Below the pieces are notes generated by a model. The model had not been told where the DNA came from. It did no database searches and saw only the letters and a program-made list of their open reading frames with translations. Of a DNA stretch of 64,000 nucleotides, positions 25,635-33,770 are shown piece by piece. Location of the stretch: positions 53,923-117,922 of the forward strand of contig NZ_BPRC01000016.1 in the NCBI RefSeq assembly GCF_022179725.1, written 5' to 3'. Source of the DNA: Methylorubrum aminovorans (GTDB lineage Bacteria; Pseudomonadota; Alphaproteobacteria; Rhizobiales; Beijerinckiaceae). The first letter of the stretch is position 1, and the number at the start of each line of letters is the position of its first letter. The position numbers were made by a program, and so were the translations under genes.

Positions 25635-26998
25635 GCCGCGCCGCCCTCGCTTTCCCCCGATCCTTCTCCTGGCTTCAGATCGTCCGGCTCGGTCTGGTTC
25701 AGACCGCGCTCGGCGCGGTCGTGGTTCTCATGACCTCCACGATCAACCGAGTCATGGTGGTGGAACTGGCCCTGCCGGCGATCGTGCCCGGCGGCCTCGT
25801 CGCCCTGCACTACGCCACCCAGGTGCTGCGGCCCCGCTGGGGCTACGGCTCGGATGTCGGCGGACGGCGTACGCCGTGGATCGTCGGCGGCATGGCCGCG
25901 CTCTGCCTCGGCGGATTCGGCGCCGCGGCGGCGACGGCACTGGCCGAAACCCACGTCGCCGCCGGGCTGGCACTCGCGGTCCTGTCGTTCCTGCTCGTCG
26001 GCATGGGCGCAGGCGCGGCCGGCACCTCGCTCCTCGTCCTGCTCGCGACCGGGGTGGAAGCCGGGCGCCGGGGTGCGGCGGCGACCATCGTCTGGGTGAT
26101 GATGATCGCCGGATTTGCCGTGACCGCGCCGCTCGCGGGTCACTTCCTCGATCCGTTCTCCGGCGGGCGGCTCATGGCGGTCTCCGGCACCGTCTCGCTG
26201 ATCGCTTTCGCGGTCGCCGTCCTCGCGGTCTCCGGCATCGAGCCGCGGCGGGAAGCCTCGCCGGCGGCGAAGGTCGAGAAGAAGCCGCCGTTCCGCGCCG
26301 TGCTGGCGCAGGTGCTGGCCGAGCCCGCTGCGCGGCGCTTCACCCTGTTCATCTTCGTCTCGATGCTCGCCTACAGCGCGCAGGAACTGATCCTCGAACC
26401 CTATGCCGGCCTCGTCTTCGCGATGACGCCGGGGGCGACGACCAAGCTCGCGGGTCTCCAGCACGGCGGCGTGCTCGCCGGCATGCTGTTCGTGGCCGGC
26501 GTCACCGTCTTCGTCGGTGGCCCCATTCTCGGTTCGCTCAAGCTCTGGACGGCGGTGGGCTGCGCGTTGTCCGCTGCCGCGCTCGGGGCCATCGCGTTCG
26601 GCGGACCGGTCGGGCCGGATTTTCCGCTGCGGGCGGCAGTGGCGGGGCTCGGCTTCGGCAACGGCGTCTATGCCGTGGCGGCGATCGGCTCGATGATGGC
26701 GCTCGCCGGACGCGGCGGCGAGGCCGAGCGCGGCACCCGCATGGGCGTCTGGGGCGCGGCCCAGGGCGTGGCCTTCGGCGCCGGCGGCTTCCTCGGCACG
26801 CTGGCGGTCGACCTCGCCCGCCTCGTCGCCTCGGAACCCGTCTATGCCTATGCCGCGGTCTTCGCGCTCGAAGCCGTCCTGTTCCTCGTCGCCCTGGCGA
26901 TCAGCCTGCGCGTCGAGCACGTCACCGTCGGTCGTCGGCAGAATCCATTGACCGAGACGGCCTCCTTTCAGCTCAATCCCGGCTTCGAGGCGAGGTAG
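25631..26998 (+). CDS. BCD/PucC-family transporter of the bchG-bchP operon
   Basis: The protein has 455 residues and 12 predicted helices. It shares with LhaA the segments TSTINRVMVVELALPA, GYGSDVGGRRTPWI and GTRMGVWGAAQGVAFGAGG. Members between bchG and bchP (named orf428 or BCD in other phototrophs) are assigned to bacteriochlorophyll delivery or antenna assembly. It is therefore a paralogue of the gene at 11871-13316, with the two placed in the two opposing arms of the cluster. The start overlaps bchG. Confidence 0.9.
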   Translation: MSRAALAFPRSFSWLQIVRLGLVQTALGAVVVLMTSTINRVMVVELALPAIVPGGLVALHYATQVLRPRWGYGSDVGGRRTPWIVGGMAALCLGGFGAAAATALAETHVAAGLALAVLSFLLVGMGAGAAGTSLLVLLATGVEAGRRGAAATIVWVMMIAGFAVTAPLAGHFLDPFSGGRLMAVSGTVSLIAFAVAVLAVSGIEPRREASPAAKVEKKPPFRAVLAQVLAEPAARRFTLFIFVSMLAYSAQELILEPYAGLVFAMTPGATTKLAGLQHGGVLAGMLFVAGVTVFVGGPILGSLKLWTAVGCALSAAALGAIAFGGPVGPDFPLRAAVAGLGFGNGVYAVAAIGSMMALAGRGGEAERGTRMGVWGAAQGVAFGAGGFLGTLAVDLARLVASEPVYAYAAVFALEAVLFLVALAISLRVEHVTVGRRQNPLTETASFQLNPGFEAR

Positions 26999-27002
26999 CG
27001 CC

Positions 27003-28196
27003 ATGGCACACCACGACGCTTGCGAGATCTTCGACGTCGTGGTGGTGGGCGGAGGCCCGGCGGGGGCGACCGCGGCCGCGGATCTCGCGACCGCCGGGCA
27101 CCGGGTGCTGCTCCTCGACAAGGCGGGGCGGATCAAGCCCTGCGGCGGCGCGATCCCGCCGCGCCTGATCCGCGATTTCGCGATCCCCGATGCGCTTCTC
27201 GTCGCCCGCATCCGCAGCGCCCGGATGGTCGCGCCGAGCGCGCGCCACGTCGACATGCCGGTCGGCGAGGGTTTCGTCGGCATGGTCGATCGCGAGCATT
27301 TCGACCCGTTTCTGCGCGAGCGCGCCGTTCAGGCCGGCGTGGAACTGCGCGACGGCCTGTTCGAGCGCATTGCCCGAGAGGAGCCGGGCCTCGCCACGAT
27401 CCACTATCGAAACGGCAAGGCAGGCGAGGAGAGCCGGGTCCGGGCGCGGCTCGTCATCGGTGCCGACGGGGCGACCTCCGCGGTCGGACGGGCCGAAATT
27501 CCGGGGCACGCCCGGATGCGGCAGGTCTTTGCCTATCACGAAATCGTCCGACGCCCCGCCGACGCCGCGCATGACGGGGCGCGCTGCGACGTCTATTATC
27601 AGGGCCGTCTCTCACCCGACTTCTACGCCTGGATCTTCCCGCACGGCGAGACCGTCAGCGTCGGCACCGGCAGTGCCCGCAAGGGCTTCTCGCTACGCGG
27701 CGCGATCCGCGATCTGCGCGCGGGCACCGGTCTCGACGCCTGCGAGACGATCCGCCGGGAAGGCGCGCCGATTCCTCTCAAACCGCTGAGGCGCTGGGAC
27801 AACGGGCGCGACGTGCTGCTGGCGGGCGATGCCGCGGGCGTCGTCGCCCCGGCCTCCGGTGAGGGCATCTATTACGCGATGCTCGGCGGGCGCCTCGCAG
27901 CGGAGGCGGCCGGGGCCTTCCTCGTCACGGGCGATGTTCGAGCCCTGACCGAGGCGCGCAAGCGCTTCATGCGGCTGCACGGACGCGTCTTCTGGATCCT
28001 CGGGATGATGCAGTGGGTCTGGTATCGCAGCGATGCCCTGCGCGAGCGCTTCGTGGCGATCTGCAAGGATCGGGACGTCCAGCAGCTCACCTGGGACGCC
28101 TACATGAACAAGGAGCTGGTGCGCGCCAAGCCCGCCGCGCATGCGCGGATTTTCTTCAAGGATCTCGCCCACCTGTTCCGCTGGGTCTCGCCGTGA
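27003..28196 (+). CDS. bchP: Geranylgeranyl (bacterio)chlorophyll reductase
   Basis: This FAD-dependent reductase has 397 residues, with dinucleotide fold VVVGGGPAGATAAADLA, the KPCGGAIPPRLI signature of the geranylgeranyl-reductase family and FAD-binding GDAAGVVAPASGEGIYYA. It reduces three double bonds of the geranylgeranyl tail to phytyl. It starts 4 bp after the transporter gene and overlaps tspO by GTGA. Confidence 0.95.
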   Translation: MAHHDACEIFDVVVVGGGPAGATAAADLATAGHRVLLLDKAGRIKPCGGAIPPRLIRDFAIPDALLVARIRSARMVAPSARHVDMPVGEGFVGMVDREHFDPFLRERAVQAGVELRDGLFERIAREEPGLATIHYRNGKAGEESRVRARLVIGADGATSAVGRAEIPGHARMRQVFAYHEIVRRPADAAHDGARCDVYYQGRLSPDFYAWIFPHGETVSVGTGSARKGFSLRGAIRDLRAGTGLDACETIRREGAPIPLKPLRRWDNGRDVLLAGDAAGVVAPASGEGIYYAMLGGRLAAEAAGAFLVTGDVRALTEARKRFMRLHGRVFWILGMMQWVWYRSDALRERFVAICKDRDVQQLTWDAYMNKELVRAKPAAHARIFFKDLAHLFRWVSP

Positions 28197-28690
28197 ACGG
28201 CATGCTCGCCGGCGGCTGGGGCCCGCCCGTCGTCGCCGGCCTCATCGCCCTGGCGATCGCCGTGGCGGGCGGGGTCGCGACCCGGACCGATGCTTGGTAC
28301 CGCCGCCTGCGGGTTCCCGGCTGGAAACCGTCGGACTGGGCCTTCGGTCCGGTCTGGACCGTGATCTTCGCCCTCACCACCGCCTCGGCGGTCATCGCCT
28401 GGAACGCCGATCCCGAACCGGCGGCGCGCGCGCGGCTCGTCGCCGTCTTCGCCGTCAACGGTGGGCTCAACATCGCCTGGAGCGTGATCTTCTTCCGTTT
28501 GCGGCGGCCCGATTGGGCCCTCGCCGAGGTGCTGCTGCTCTGGCTCTCCATCCTCGCGGTGGTGCTCGCCGTCGGCCAAGTCTCGATTCCTGCGGCTCTG
28601 CTCAACCTGCCCTATCTCGCCTGGGTAAGCGTGGCCGCGGGGCTGAATCTCTCCATCGTCCGGCTCAATCCGCGCTTCGGGAGTACGTGA
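28193..28690 (+). CDS. tspO: TspO/MBR family tryptophan-rich sensory protein
   Basis: The protein has 165 residues and five predicted helices. It has the family segments WYRRLRVPGWKPSDWAFGPVW and NGGLNIAWSVIFF, split for quotation, with several Trp. TspO binds porphyrins and modulates photosynthesis gene expression in Rhodobacter. The GTG start overlaps the bchP stop; an ATG three codons later is also possible. The position at the end of bchGP fits a tetrapyrrole-linked function. Confidence 0.9.
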   Translation: MNGMLAGGWGPPVVAGLIALAIAVAGGVATRTDAWYRRLRVPGWKPSDWAFGPVWTVIFALTTASAVIAWNADPEPAARARLVAVFAVNGGLNIAWSVIFFRLRRPDWALAEVLLLWLSILAVVLAVGQVSIPAALLNLPYLAWVSVAAGLNLSIVRLNPRFGST

Positions 28691-28693
28691 GCG

Positions 28694-29056
28694 ATGGCCG
28701 AGCTCCTCGCCTCGCTCTTCGTCTCCGGTCGCATCGTCGATGGCATCCTCGTGCTGGTCGCGCTCGAGGCGCTGGTGCTGCTCGGGGTGCGAGCGCGCTG
28801 GGGGCGCGGCCCGGCGCCGATGGCGCTCTTGAGCAATCTCGCCTCCGGGGCCGCACTGATGCTCGCCCTCAGAGCCGCCCTCACCGGAGCCGCGTGGCCC
28901 GCCATCGCGGCTTGGCTGTTCGTCGCTCTTGCAGCGCACCTCGCCGAACTGGTGATCCGCTTTCGGGAAGGTCCCAGCGCCGCGCAGGACTGTGACAAAG
29001 CGGCCTGGAACAACCGGAGGTGGCGAACGTTCGGTGCGCGTCCACCGATGACTTAG
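28694..29056 (+). CDS. Small hydrophobic protein downstream of tspO, function unknown
   Basis: The protein has 120 residues and three predicted membrane helices (about residues 13-33, 43-62 and 66-90), ending in a polar tail. It begins 3 bp after tspO and is probably the last gene of the bchG operon. I do not recognise the family. Its placement suggests a membrane role linked to pigment synthesis, but nothing in the sequence proves this. The tail includes AQDCDKAAWNNRRWR. Confidence 0.7.
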   Translation: MAELLASLFVSGRIVDGILVLVALEALVLLGVRARWGRGPAPMALLSNLASGAALMLALRAALTGAAWPAIAAWLFVALAAHLAELVIRFREGPSAAQDCDKAAWNNRRWRTFGARPPMT

Positions 29057-29098
29057 AACAATTCTTGCCGGGGCTCTTCAACGTCGGAGATCGGGTTC

Positions 29099-30694
29099 AT
29101 GACACGTCCCAACCCTCTGGGCTCCGGATGGCTCGCCGTCGCCGCACTCCTGTCGATCGGCACAGCTCGCGCACAGGACGCCGATACGGACCTGATCAAG
29201 CGCGGCGAGTATCTGGCGACGGCGGGAGACTGCGTCGCCTGCCACACCAAGCCCGGCGGCAAGTTCTTGGCCGGCAACTACAAGCTCGACACGCCGATCG
29301 GCGCGATCAAGACGCCGAACCTCACGCCGGACGACGAGACCGGCATCGGCAAGTGGAGCTACGAGACCTTCGAGAAGGCGTTCCGCCATGGTATCGGCGA
29401 CGAGGGCGAGTATCTCTACCCGGCCTTTCCGTTCGCCTGGTACACCAAGGTGTCCGATGAGGACACGAAGGCGATCTTCGCCTACCTGAAGTCGCTACCG
29501 CCGGTGAGGGAGAAGCGGGAGGAGAACGAGATCCCCTTCCCCTTCAACGTCCGCACCGCGCTGATCACGTGGCGCACCGCCTTCTTCACCGAAGGTCGTT
29601 TCGAGCCCGACCCGAAGGCCAGCGCCGAGGTCAACCGCGGCGGTTACCTCGTCGAGGGTCTTGGCCATTGCGGGATGTGCCACAACGAGCGCAAGCTCGT
29701 CGGCAATTCGAGCCTCGCCGGGCGGTTCGGCGGCGGTGTCATCGACGGCTGGTACGCGCCCAACATCACGCCGGATGGGCACCAGGGCATCGGTGCCTGG
29801 AGCGACGCGGAAGTCGTCAGCTATCTCAAGACCGGTACGGCTCCGGGCAACCGCCCGGGCGTGGCGGCGGGGCCCATGCGCCAGACCATCGAGGAATCCC
29901 TCTCCAAGATGACCGACGCCGACCTCAAGGCGATGGTTGCCTATCTGCGCACGGTTCCGGCCAAGCAGACCTACAAGGAAAAAGATCTCCAGGCCTTCAA
30001 CCAGCCCGGAGCGCCGGGGGCCGACACCTACCTGACCTACTGCTCCTCCTGCCACAGGCCGGACGGCAAGGGCGTCGAGGGCGCGATTCCGGCCCTGGCC
30101 GGCAACACCTCGGTCCAGTCGGCCGGTCCGGAGACGGTCATCAACGTGATCGTCGGCGGATTGGCCGCCCAGAGCGGCTATGCACCGATGCCGGCCATCG
30201 GCCAGGAAATGACCGACCAGCAGATCAAGGACGTCACCGACTATATTCGCAATTCCTGGGGCAACAAGGCGCCGGTCGTCTCCGAGACCGGGGTCGTCGC
30301 CAACGCCCGGCAGAAGATCAGGACGATGATGGCCGGCAACGCGCCCTGCTCGACCATCGAGGACGAAAAGCTGAAGAGCAGTATCGAGCAGGCCACGGGT
30401 GGCGACGGATTGAAGGGGCTGAAGCCGAACGACTTCGTTCCGGTCCTCGCCCGCGTGGCGCCGCAGGTGAAGGCCGCCGCGCCCGAGGCCGGCGACGATG
30501 CGGTGGTCAACGGGCTGCTCTCCGCCTTCTGCAAGGCGAACCGCACCGAGAAGGACGCCGAACCCCTGCCCTGGTCCGCGACGATCGGCTCGTTCGGCAA
30601 CGTCGCCTACAGCCAGATCAAGAACCCGGAGAAGCGGGTGGATGCCCTGTCCGGAAAGGTGCCGGCCTCGGGGGTGACGCCGCCCAAGCCTTGA
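29099..30694 (+). CDS. Tri-haem cytochrome c (alcohol/aldehyde dehydrogenase cytochrome subunit type)
   Basis: The protein has 531 residues, with a signal peptide ending at TARAQ and three c-type haem sites, CVACH (about residue 44), CGMCH (about 192) and CSSCH (about 318). Each lies in its own cytochrome domain with the NLTPD/NITPDG-type signature seen in the membrane cytochrome subunits of quinohaemoprotein alcohol, gluconate or aldehyde dehydrogenases. A long extra C-terminal domain of about 120 residues after the third haem has two Cys (NAPCS and AFCKAN). No catalytic dehydrogenase subunit is adjacent, so the electron donor is unknown. Confidence 0.88.
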   Translation: MTRPNPLGSGWLAVAALLSIGTARAQDADTDLIKRGEYLATAGDCVACHTKPGGKFLAGNYKLDTPIGAIKTPNLTPDDETGIGKWSYETFEKAFRHGIGDEGEYLYPAFPFAWYTKVSDEDTKAIFAYLKSLPPVREKREENEIPFPFNVRTALITWRTAFFTEGRFEPDPKASAEVNRGGYLVEGLGHCGMCHNERKLVGNSSLAGRFGGGVIDGWYAPNITPDGHQGIGAWSDAEVVSYLKTGTAPGNRPGVAAGPMRQTIEESLSKMTDADLKAMVAYLRTVPAKQTYKEKDLQAFNQPGAPGADTYLTYCSSCHRPDGKGVEGAIPALAGNTSVQSAGPETVINVIVGGLAAQSGYAPMPAIGQEMTDQQIKDVTDYIRNSWGNKAPVVSETGVVANARQKIRTMMAGNAPCSTIEDEKLKSSIEQATGGDGLKGLKPNDFVPVLARVAPQVKAAAPEAGDDAVVNGLLSAFCKANRTEKDAEPLPWSATIGSFGNVAYSQIKNPEKRVDALSGKVPASGVTPPKP

Positions 30695-30809
30695 TTCCGG
30701 AATTTCAGCCCTACCATTGCCGGGAGCAATCGCCGCTCGAAACCACGGGGTCTGTGACCGGGAGGTTCCAAGCGGCGGACCCTGACGACCCCGATGGGAG
30801 CGCGACCGG

Positions 30810-31802
30810 ATGCAACTCGGCATGATCGGCCTCGGCCGGATGGGCGGAAACATCGTCCGCCGCCTCCTGCGTGACGGGCACACGGCCGTGGTCTACGACC
30901 GCGATCCGAAGGCGGTCGAGGCCCTGGCGGCCGAGGGCGCGACGGCTGCATCGAGCCTTGAGGATCTTGCCGCGAAGCTGGAAGCGCCCCGCACCGCCTG
31001 GGTGATGCTTCCGGCAGGCCAGATTACCGAGGAGACGGTCCGCGCACTCGGCGGTCTCCTGAGCGCCGACGACTGCATCATCGACGGCGGCAACTCGTTC
31101 TATCAGGACGACGTGCGCCGGGCTCGCGATCTCGATGCCAAGGGCATCCACTACGTCGATGTCGGCACCTCCGGCGGCGTGTGGGGGCTGGAGCGCGGCT
31201 ACTGCATGATGATCGGCGGCCACAAGGCGGCCGTCGACCGCCTTGACCCGATCTTCCGCACGCTGGCGCCGGGCCTCGGCGAGATCCCGCGAACCCCCGG
31301 CCGCGACGGCCGCGATCCGCGGGCCGAGCAGGGCTACATCCATGCGGGACCGAACGGCGCCGGCCACTTCGTGAAGATGATCCACAACGGCATCGAGTAC
31401 GGCCTGATGCAGGCCTATGCCGAGGGCTTCGACATCCTGCGCCACGCCAACGCCCCCGATATCCCGGAGGAGCGGCGCTTCGATCTCAATCTCGGCGACA
31501 TCGCCGAGGTCTGGCGGCGCGGCAGCGTGGTCTCGTCCTGGCTCCTCGATCTCACCGCCGCCGCTCTGGCCGGGGACGAGCGCCTGGAAGGATTTTCGGG
31601 TTATGTCGAGGATTCCGGCGAGGGCCGCTGGACCATCAACGCGGCGATCGAGGAGGCCGTGCCCGCCACCGTCCTGTCCAGCGCCCTCTACCGCCGCTTC
31701 CGCTCCCGCGAGGACGAGAGCTACGCCGACAAGCTGCTCTCGGCGATGCGTCAGGGCTTCGGCGGCCACAAGGAGCCGCCGCGCCGCGGACCCGCGCCAT
31801 GA
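30810..31802 (+). CDS. gnd: 6-phosphogluconate dehydrogenase, decarboxylating (short form)
   Basis: The protein has 330 residues, the size of the short form of the enzyme rather than the 470-residue form. It has an N-terminal NAD(P) fold GLGRMGGNIVRRLLRDGH, substrate-binding DGGNSFYQDD, and the catalytic GAGHFVKMIHNGIEYGLMQA segment, quoted in parts. It converts 6-phosphogluconate to ribulose 5-phosphate and CO2. GGGAG lies 9 bp before the ATG. The stop overlaps pgl (ATGA). Confidence 0.93.
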   Translation: MQLGMIGLGRMGGNIVRRLLRDGHTAVVYDRDPKAVEALAAEGATAASSLEDLAAKLEAPRTAWVMLPAGQITEETVRALGGLLSADDCIIDGGNSFYQDDVRRARDLDAKGIHYVDVGTSGGVWGLERGYCMMIGGHKAAVDRLDPIFRTLAPGLGEIPRTPGRDGRDPRAEQGYIHAGPNGAGHFVKMIHNGIEYGLMQAYAEGFDILRHANAPDIPEERRFDLNLGDIAEVWRRGSVVSSWLLDLTAAALAGDERLEGFSGYVEDSGEGRWTINAAIEEAVPATVLSSALYRRFRSREDESYADKLLSAMRQGFGGHKEPPRRGPAP

Positions 31803-32530
31803 TCCCGCTTCCCCCGAACACCGAGTTGATGGCGGATGCGGAGGCGACCGCCCGCGCCGCCGCCGATCACCTGCTGTCGATCACCGAGCGCGCCGAGGGG
31901 GACCGCGTCACGATCTGCCTGTCCGGCGGCTCGACCCCGAAGCGGCTCTACGCGCTGCTGGCCTCCCCCGGCTTTGTCGAAAGGGTGCCGTGGGCGCGCA
32001 TCCACTGGTTCTTCGGCGACGACCGGGTCGTGCCGTGGGACGATCCCTTGAGCAACGTCCGCATGGTGCGCGAGGCCTTCGGCCACGCGGCGCCGGTGCC
32101 AGCGACGCACCTGTACTTCATCCCCTCAGACAAGGGCGCCGAGGCGGGCGCTCGCGCCTACGAGCGGACGCTGCAGGAATTCTACGGCAGCGACCGGCTC
32201 GATCCGAATCGGCCGCTGTTCGATCTCGTTCTGCTCGGCCTCGGCAGCGACGGGCACACCGCTTCGCTGTTTCCGGGCAAGCCCGCCCTGGCCGAGCGCT
32301 CGGCCTGGGTCGCGCCGGTGCCGGAGGCGGGGATGGAGCCGTTCGTGCCACGCATCACCCTGACCTTTCCGGCCCTGGCCTCGTCGCGCTCCGTGCTCTT
32401 CCTCGTCAATGGCGCGGGCAAGCGCGAGGCGCTGCGGCGGCTCGCCGGGGGCGAGGATCTGCCGGCACGCCACGTCGAGAGTGCGGGGCAGGTGACGTGG
32501 TACATCGATCGCGAGGCCGCCGAGGCCTGA
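31799..32530 (+). CDS. pgl: 6-phosphogluconolactonase
   Basis: This DevB/SOL-type lactonase has 243 residues, with sugar-phosphate binding LSGGSTPKRLYALLA, the FFGDDRVVPWDDPLSN motif and LLGLGSDGHTASLFPG. It hydrolyses 6-phosphogluconolactone in the oxidative pentose phosphate pathway, feeding the dehydrogenase encoded just upstream and overlapping it by 4 bp. Confidence 0.94.
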   Translation: MIPLPPNTELMADAEATARAAADHLLSITERAEGDRVTICLSGGSTPKRLYALLASPGFVERVPWARIHWFFGDDRVVPWDDPLSNVRMVREAFGHAAPVPATHLYFIPSDKGAEAGARAYERTLQEFYGSDRLDPNRPLFDLVLLGLGSDGHTASLFPGKPALAERSAWVAPVPEAGMEPFVPRITLTFPALASSRSVLFLVNGAGKREALRRLAGGEDLPARHVESAGQVTWYIDREAAEA

Positions 32531-32612
32531 CTTTCGATAACCTGTTGCAAGAGCGGCGCCCCGAAAAAGGCTCACCGGCTTTCGGGAAAGGCAATGAAGG
32601 CAAGAGGAAAGG

Positions 32613-32645
32613 GCATCGTGCCGGGTCCGGCATTCGGCACGATGC
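32613..32645 (+). terminator. 11-bp stem-loop downstream of pgl
   Basis: GCATCGTGCCG (32613-32623) and CGGCACGATGC (32635-32645) are perfectly complementary, with an 11-nt spacer, about 80 bp after the pgl stop. No T-tract follows, so intrinsic termination is possible but unproven. Confidence 0.4.
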
Positions 32646-32756
32646 TGGCGCGCTTGAACGCGCCTCGCCTGTCCAGGCGGGTGCATCCGCCTCACTTTCG
32701 ACGCCGGTCTTACCCGTTTATGAACGGCCGACCCTTGTCGAAACTGGAGTACCCCT

Positions 32757-33317
32757 ATGGGAGCAGCCGAAGGCGCCACCGCGTTGGATGCTTGGCCGCG
32801 GGTCCGTCAGTCGCGCTTCGCTCTGCGGCGCAACCGCCTTCGTCCCGGCCCGCTGAAGCCCGTTGGCGGACATCGCCGCCGGCCGGCCTGGGCCGTGTGC
32901 ATCGGACTGCTCGGCCTCTCGCTCGTCACGACCTGGGCGCTCGCGGCGCAACTCCGCACGAGTGTCGCGGCTGTGGAGCAACCCGCAATCGCGGCTGAGC
33001 CCGTCCAGGAGGCCGCCCAGACCGTCCGTATCGTTGGTACGGTGCCAGCGCCCCAGACGGCACCGCCCGGCGAAGCACCACCTGCCATTGAGGCGCCGCC
33101 GACCTCTCCCGTCGCCGGTCTGTCGGCCGAGCCTCAGCCGGCCGGTTCCATCATGGCCGCGCCGGCCGCGGCGACTCCGAAGCGGGAGCCCGCGCCGTCG
33201 GTCGATCTCGGAGCCCTGCCGGTTCTGACGCTCGACGAGACGGCCTTCGACACCGTTCAGGCGCCGGCCACCGAGAACACGCCTGATGTCGCGGCGAGGT
33301 CTGTGGGAAGGCCGTAA
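32757..33317 (+). CDS. Membrane-anchored Ala/Pro-rich protein of unknown function
   Basis: The protein has 186 residues: a basic N terminus, one membrane helix (AVCIGLLGLSLVTTWALAA, about residues 46-64), then a low-complexity Ala/Pro/Glu/Val-rich extracytoplasmic tail. CTGGAG lies about 8 bp before the ATG. No domain is recognised; it could be a periplasmic spacer or a cell-envelope protein. A coding frame is supported by the ribosome site and the clean signal-anchor layout. Confidence 0.55.
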   Translation: MGAAEGATALDAWPRVRQSRFALRRNRLRPGPLKPVGGHRRRPAWAVCIGLLGLSLVTTWALAAQLRTSVAAVEQPAIAAEPVQEAAQTVRIVGTVPAPQTAPPGEAPPAIEAPPTSPVAGLSAEPQPAGSIMAAPAAATPKREPAPSVDLGALPVLTLDETAFDTVQAPATENTPDVAARSVGRP

Positions 33318-33541
33318 TCCGCTCCGCAGAAGAGCTGCGCACTCGGCTTCGGTTGCGTGATGTCGGATCCGGTTCGCCAACAGAGTGGCGATGCCGGAAC
33401 TTGTTCAAGGCTCGCCCTGGGCCGCTTTCGCTCATTGCATTGCTAGCGCCTCGACCGTGATCGCGGGACCGCGCAGCGAAACCCGTCTAGCGACGCGCAA
33501 TTCCATTTCAGGTTGATCGCTTCGGCTGTCTCATCCGACGC

Positions 33542-33634
33542 CGTCATCGCGAGGCGAAGCTGAAGCGATCCAGGGCGCGACCGGTCCGGCGAGTGCGGAG
33601 CCCCGGATTGCTCGCGCATCGCCCCGTGATGACG
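33542..33634. repeat. REP-like extragenic palindromic element
   Basis: CGTCATC (33542-33548) and GATGACG (33628-33634) are inverted ends of a 93-bp unit whose inner arms also pair in part (GCGATCCAGGG against CCCCGGATTGC). Palindromic intergenic repeats beginning CGTCATCGCGAGGCG are common in alphaproteobacterial genomes; copy number cannot be judged from one window. Confidence 0.6.
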
Positions 33635-33736
33635 AGAGGAAACACCGAAGCCATCAAGCGGAGACCGTGCAGAATGGCGACCGCCCGAACCTGGGTGCCT
33701 GCTTCGCCGTTCGGCGCCCGGGAATGACAGTGGTGG

Positions 33737-33761
33737 GGGCTGATCCGCTTGCGATCAGCCC
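33737..33761 (-). terminator. Stem-loop after the NdvA-like gene
   Basis: GGGCTGATC (33737-33745) pairs with GATCAGCCC (33753-33761) through a 7-nt loop, 9 bp beyond the stop codon on the minus strand. There is no T-run after the stem, but position and perfect stem favour a 3'-end role. Confidence 0.55.
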
Positions 33762-33770
33762 GACACCGTC

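Larger units (their letters stand above)
33318..33770. other. Gene-free 450-bp spacer holding a palindromic mobile repeat and a stem-loop
   Basis: No gene is convincing here. The stretch contains the 93-bp repeat-like unit at 33542-33634 and a stem-loop at 33737-33761 that belongs to the end of the ABC transporter gene on the other strand. Confidence 0.6.
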
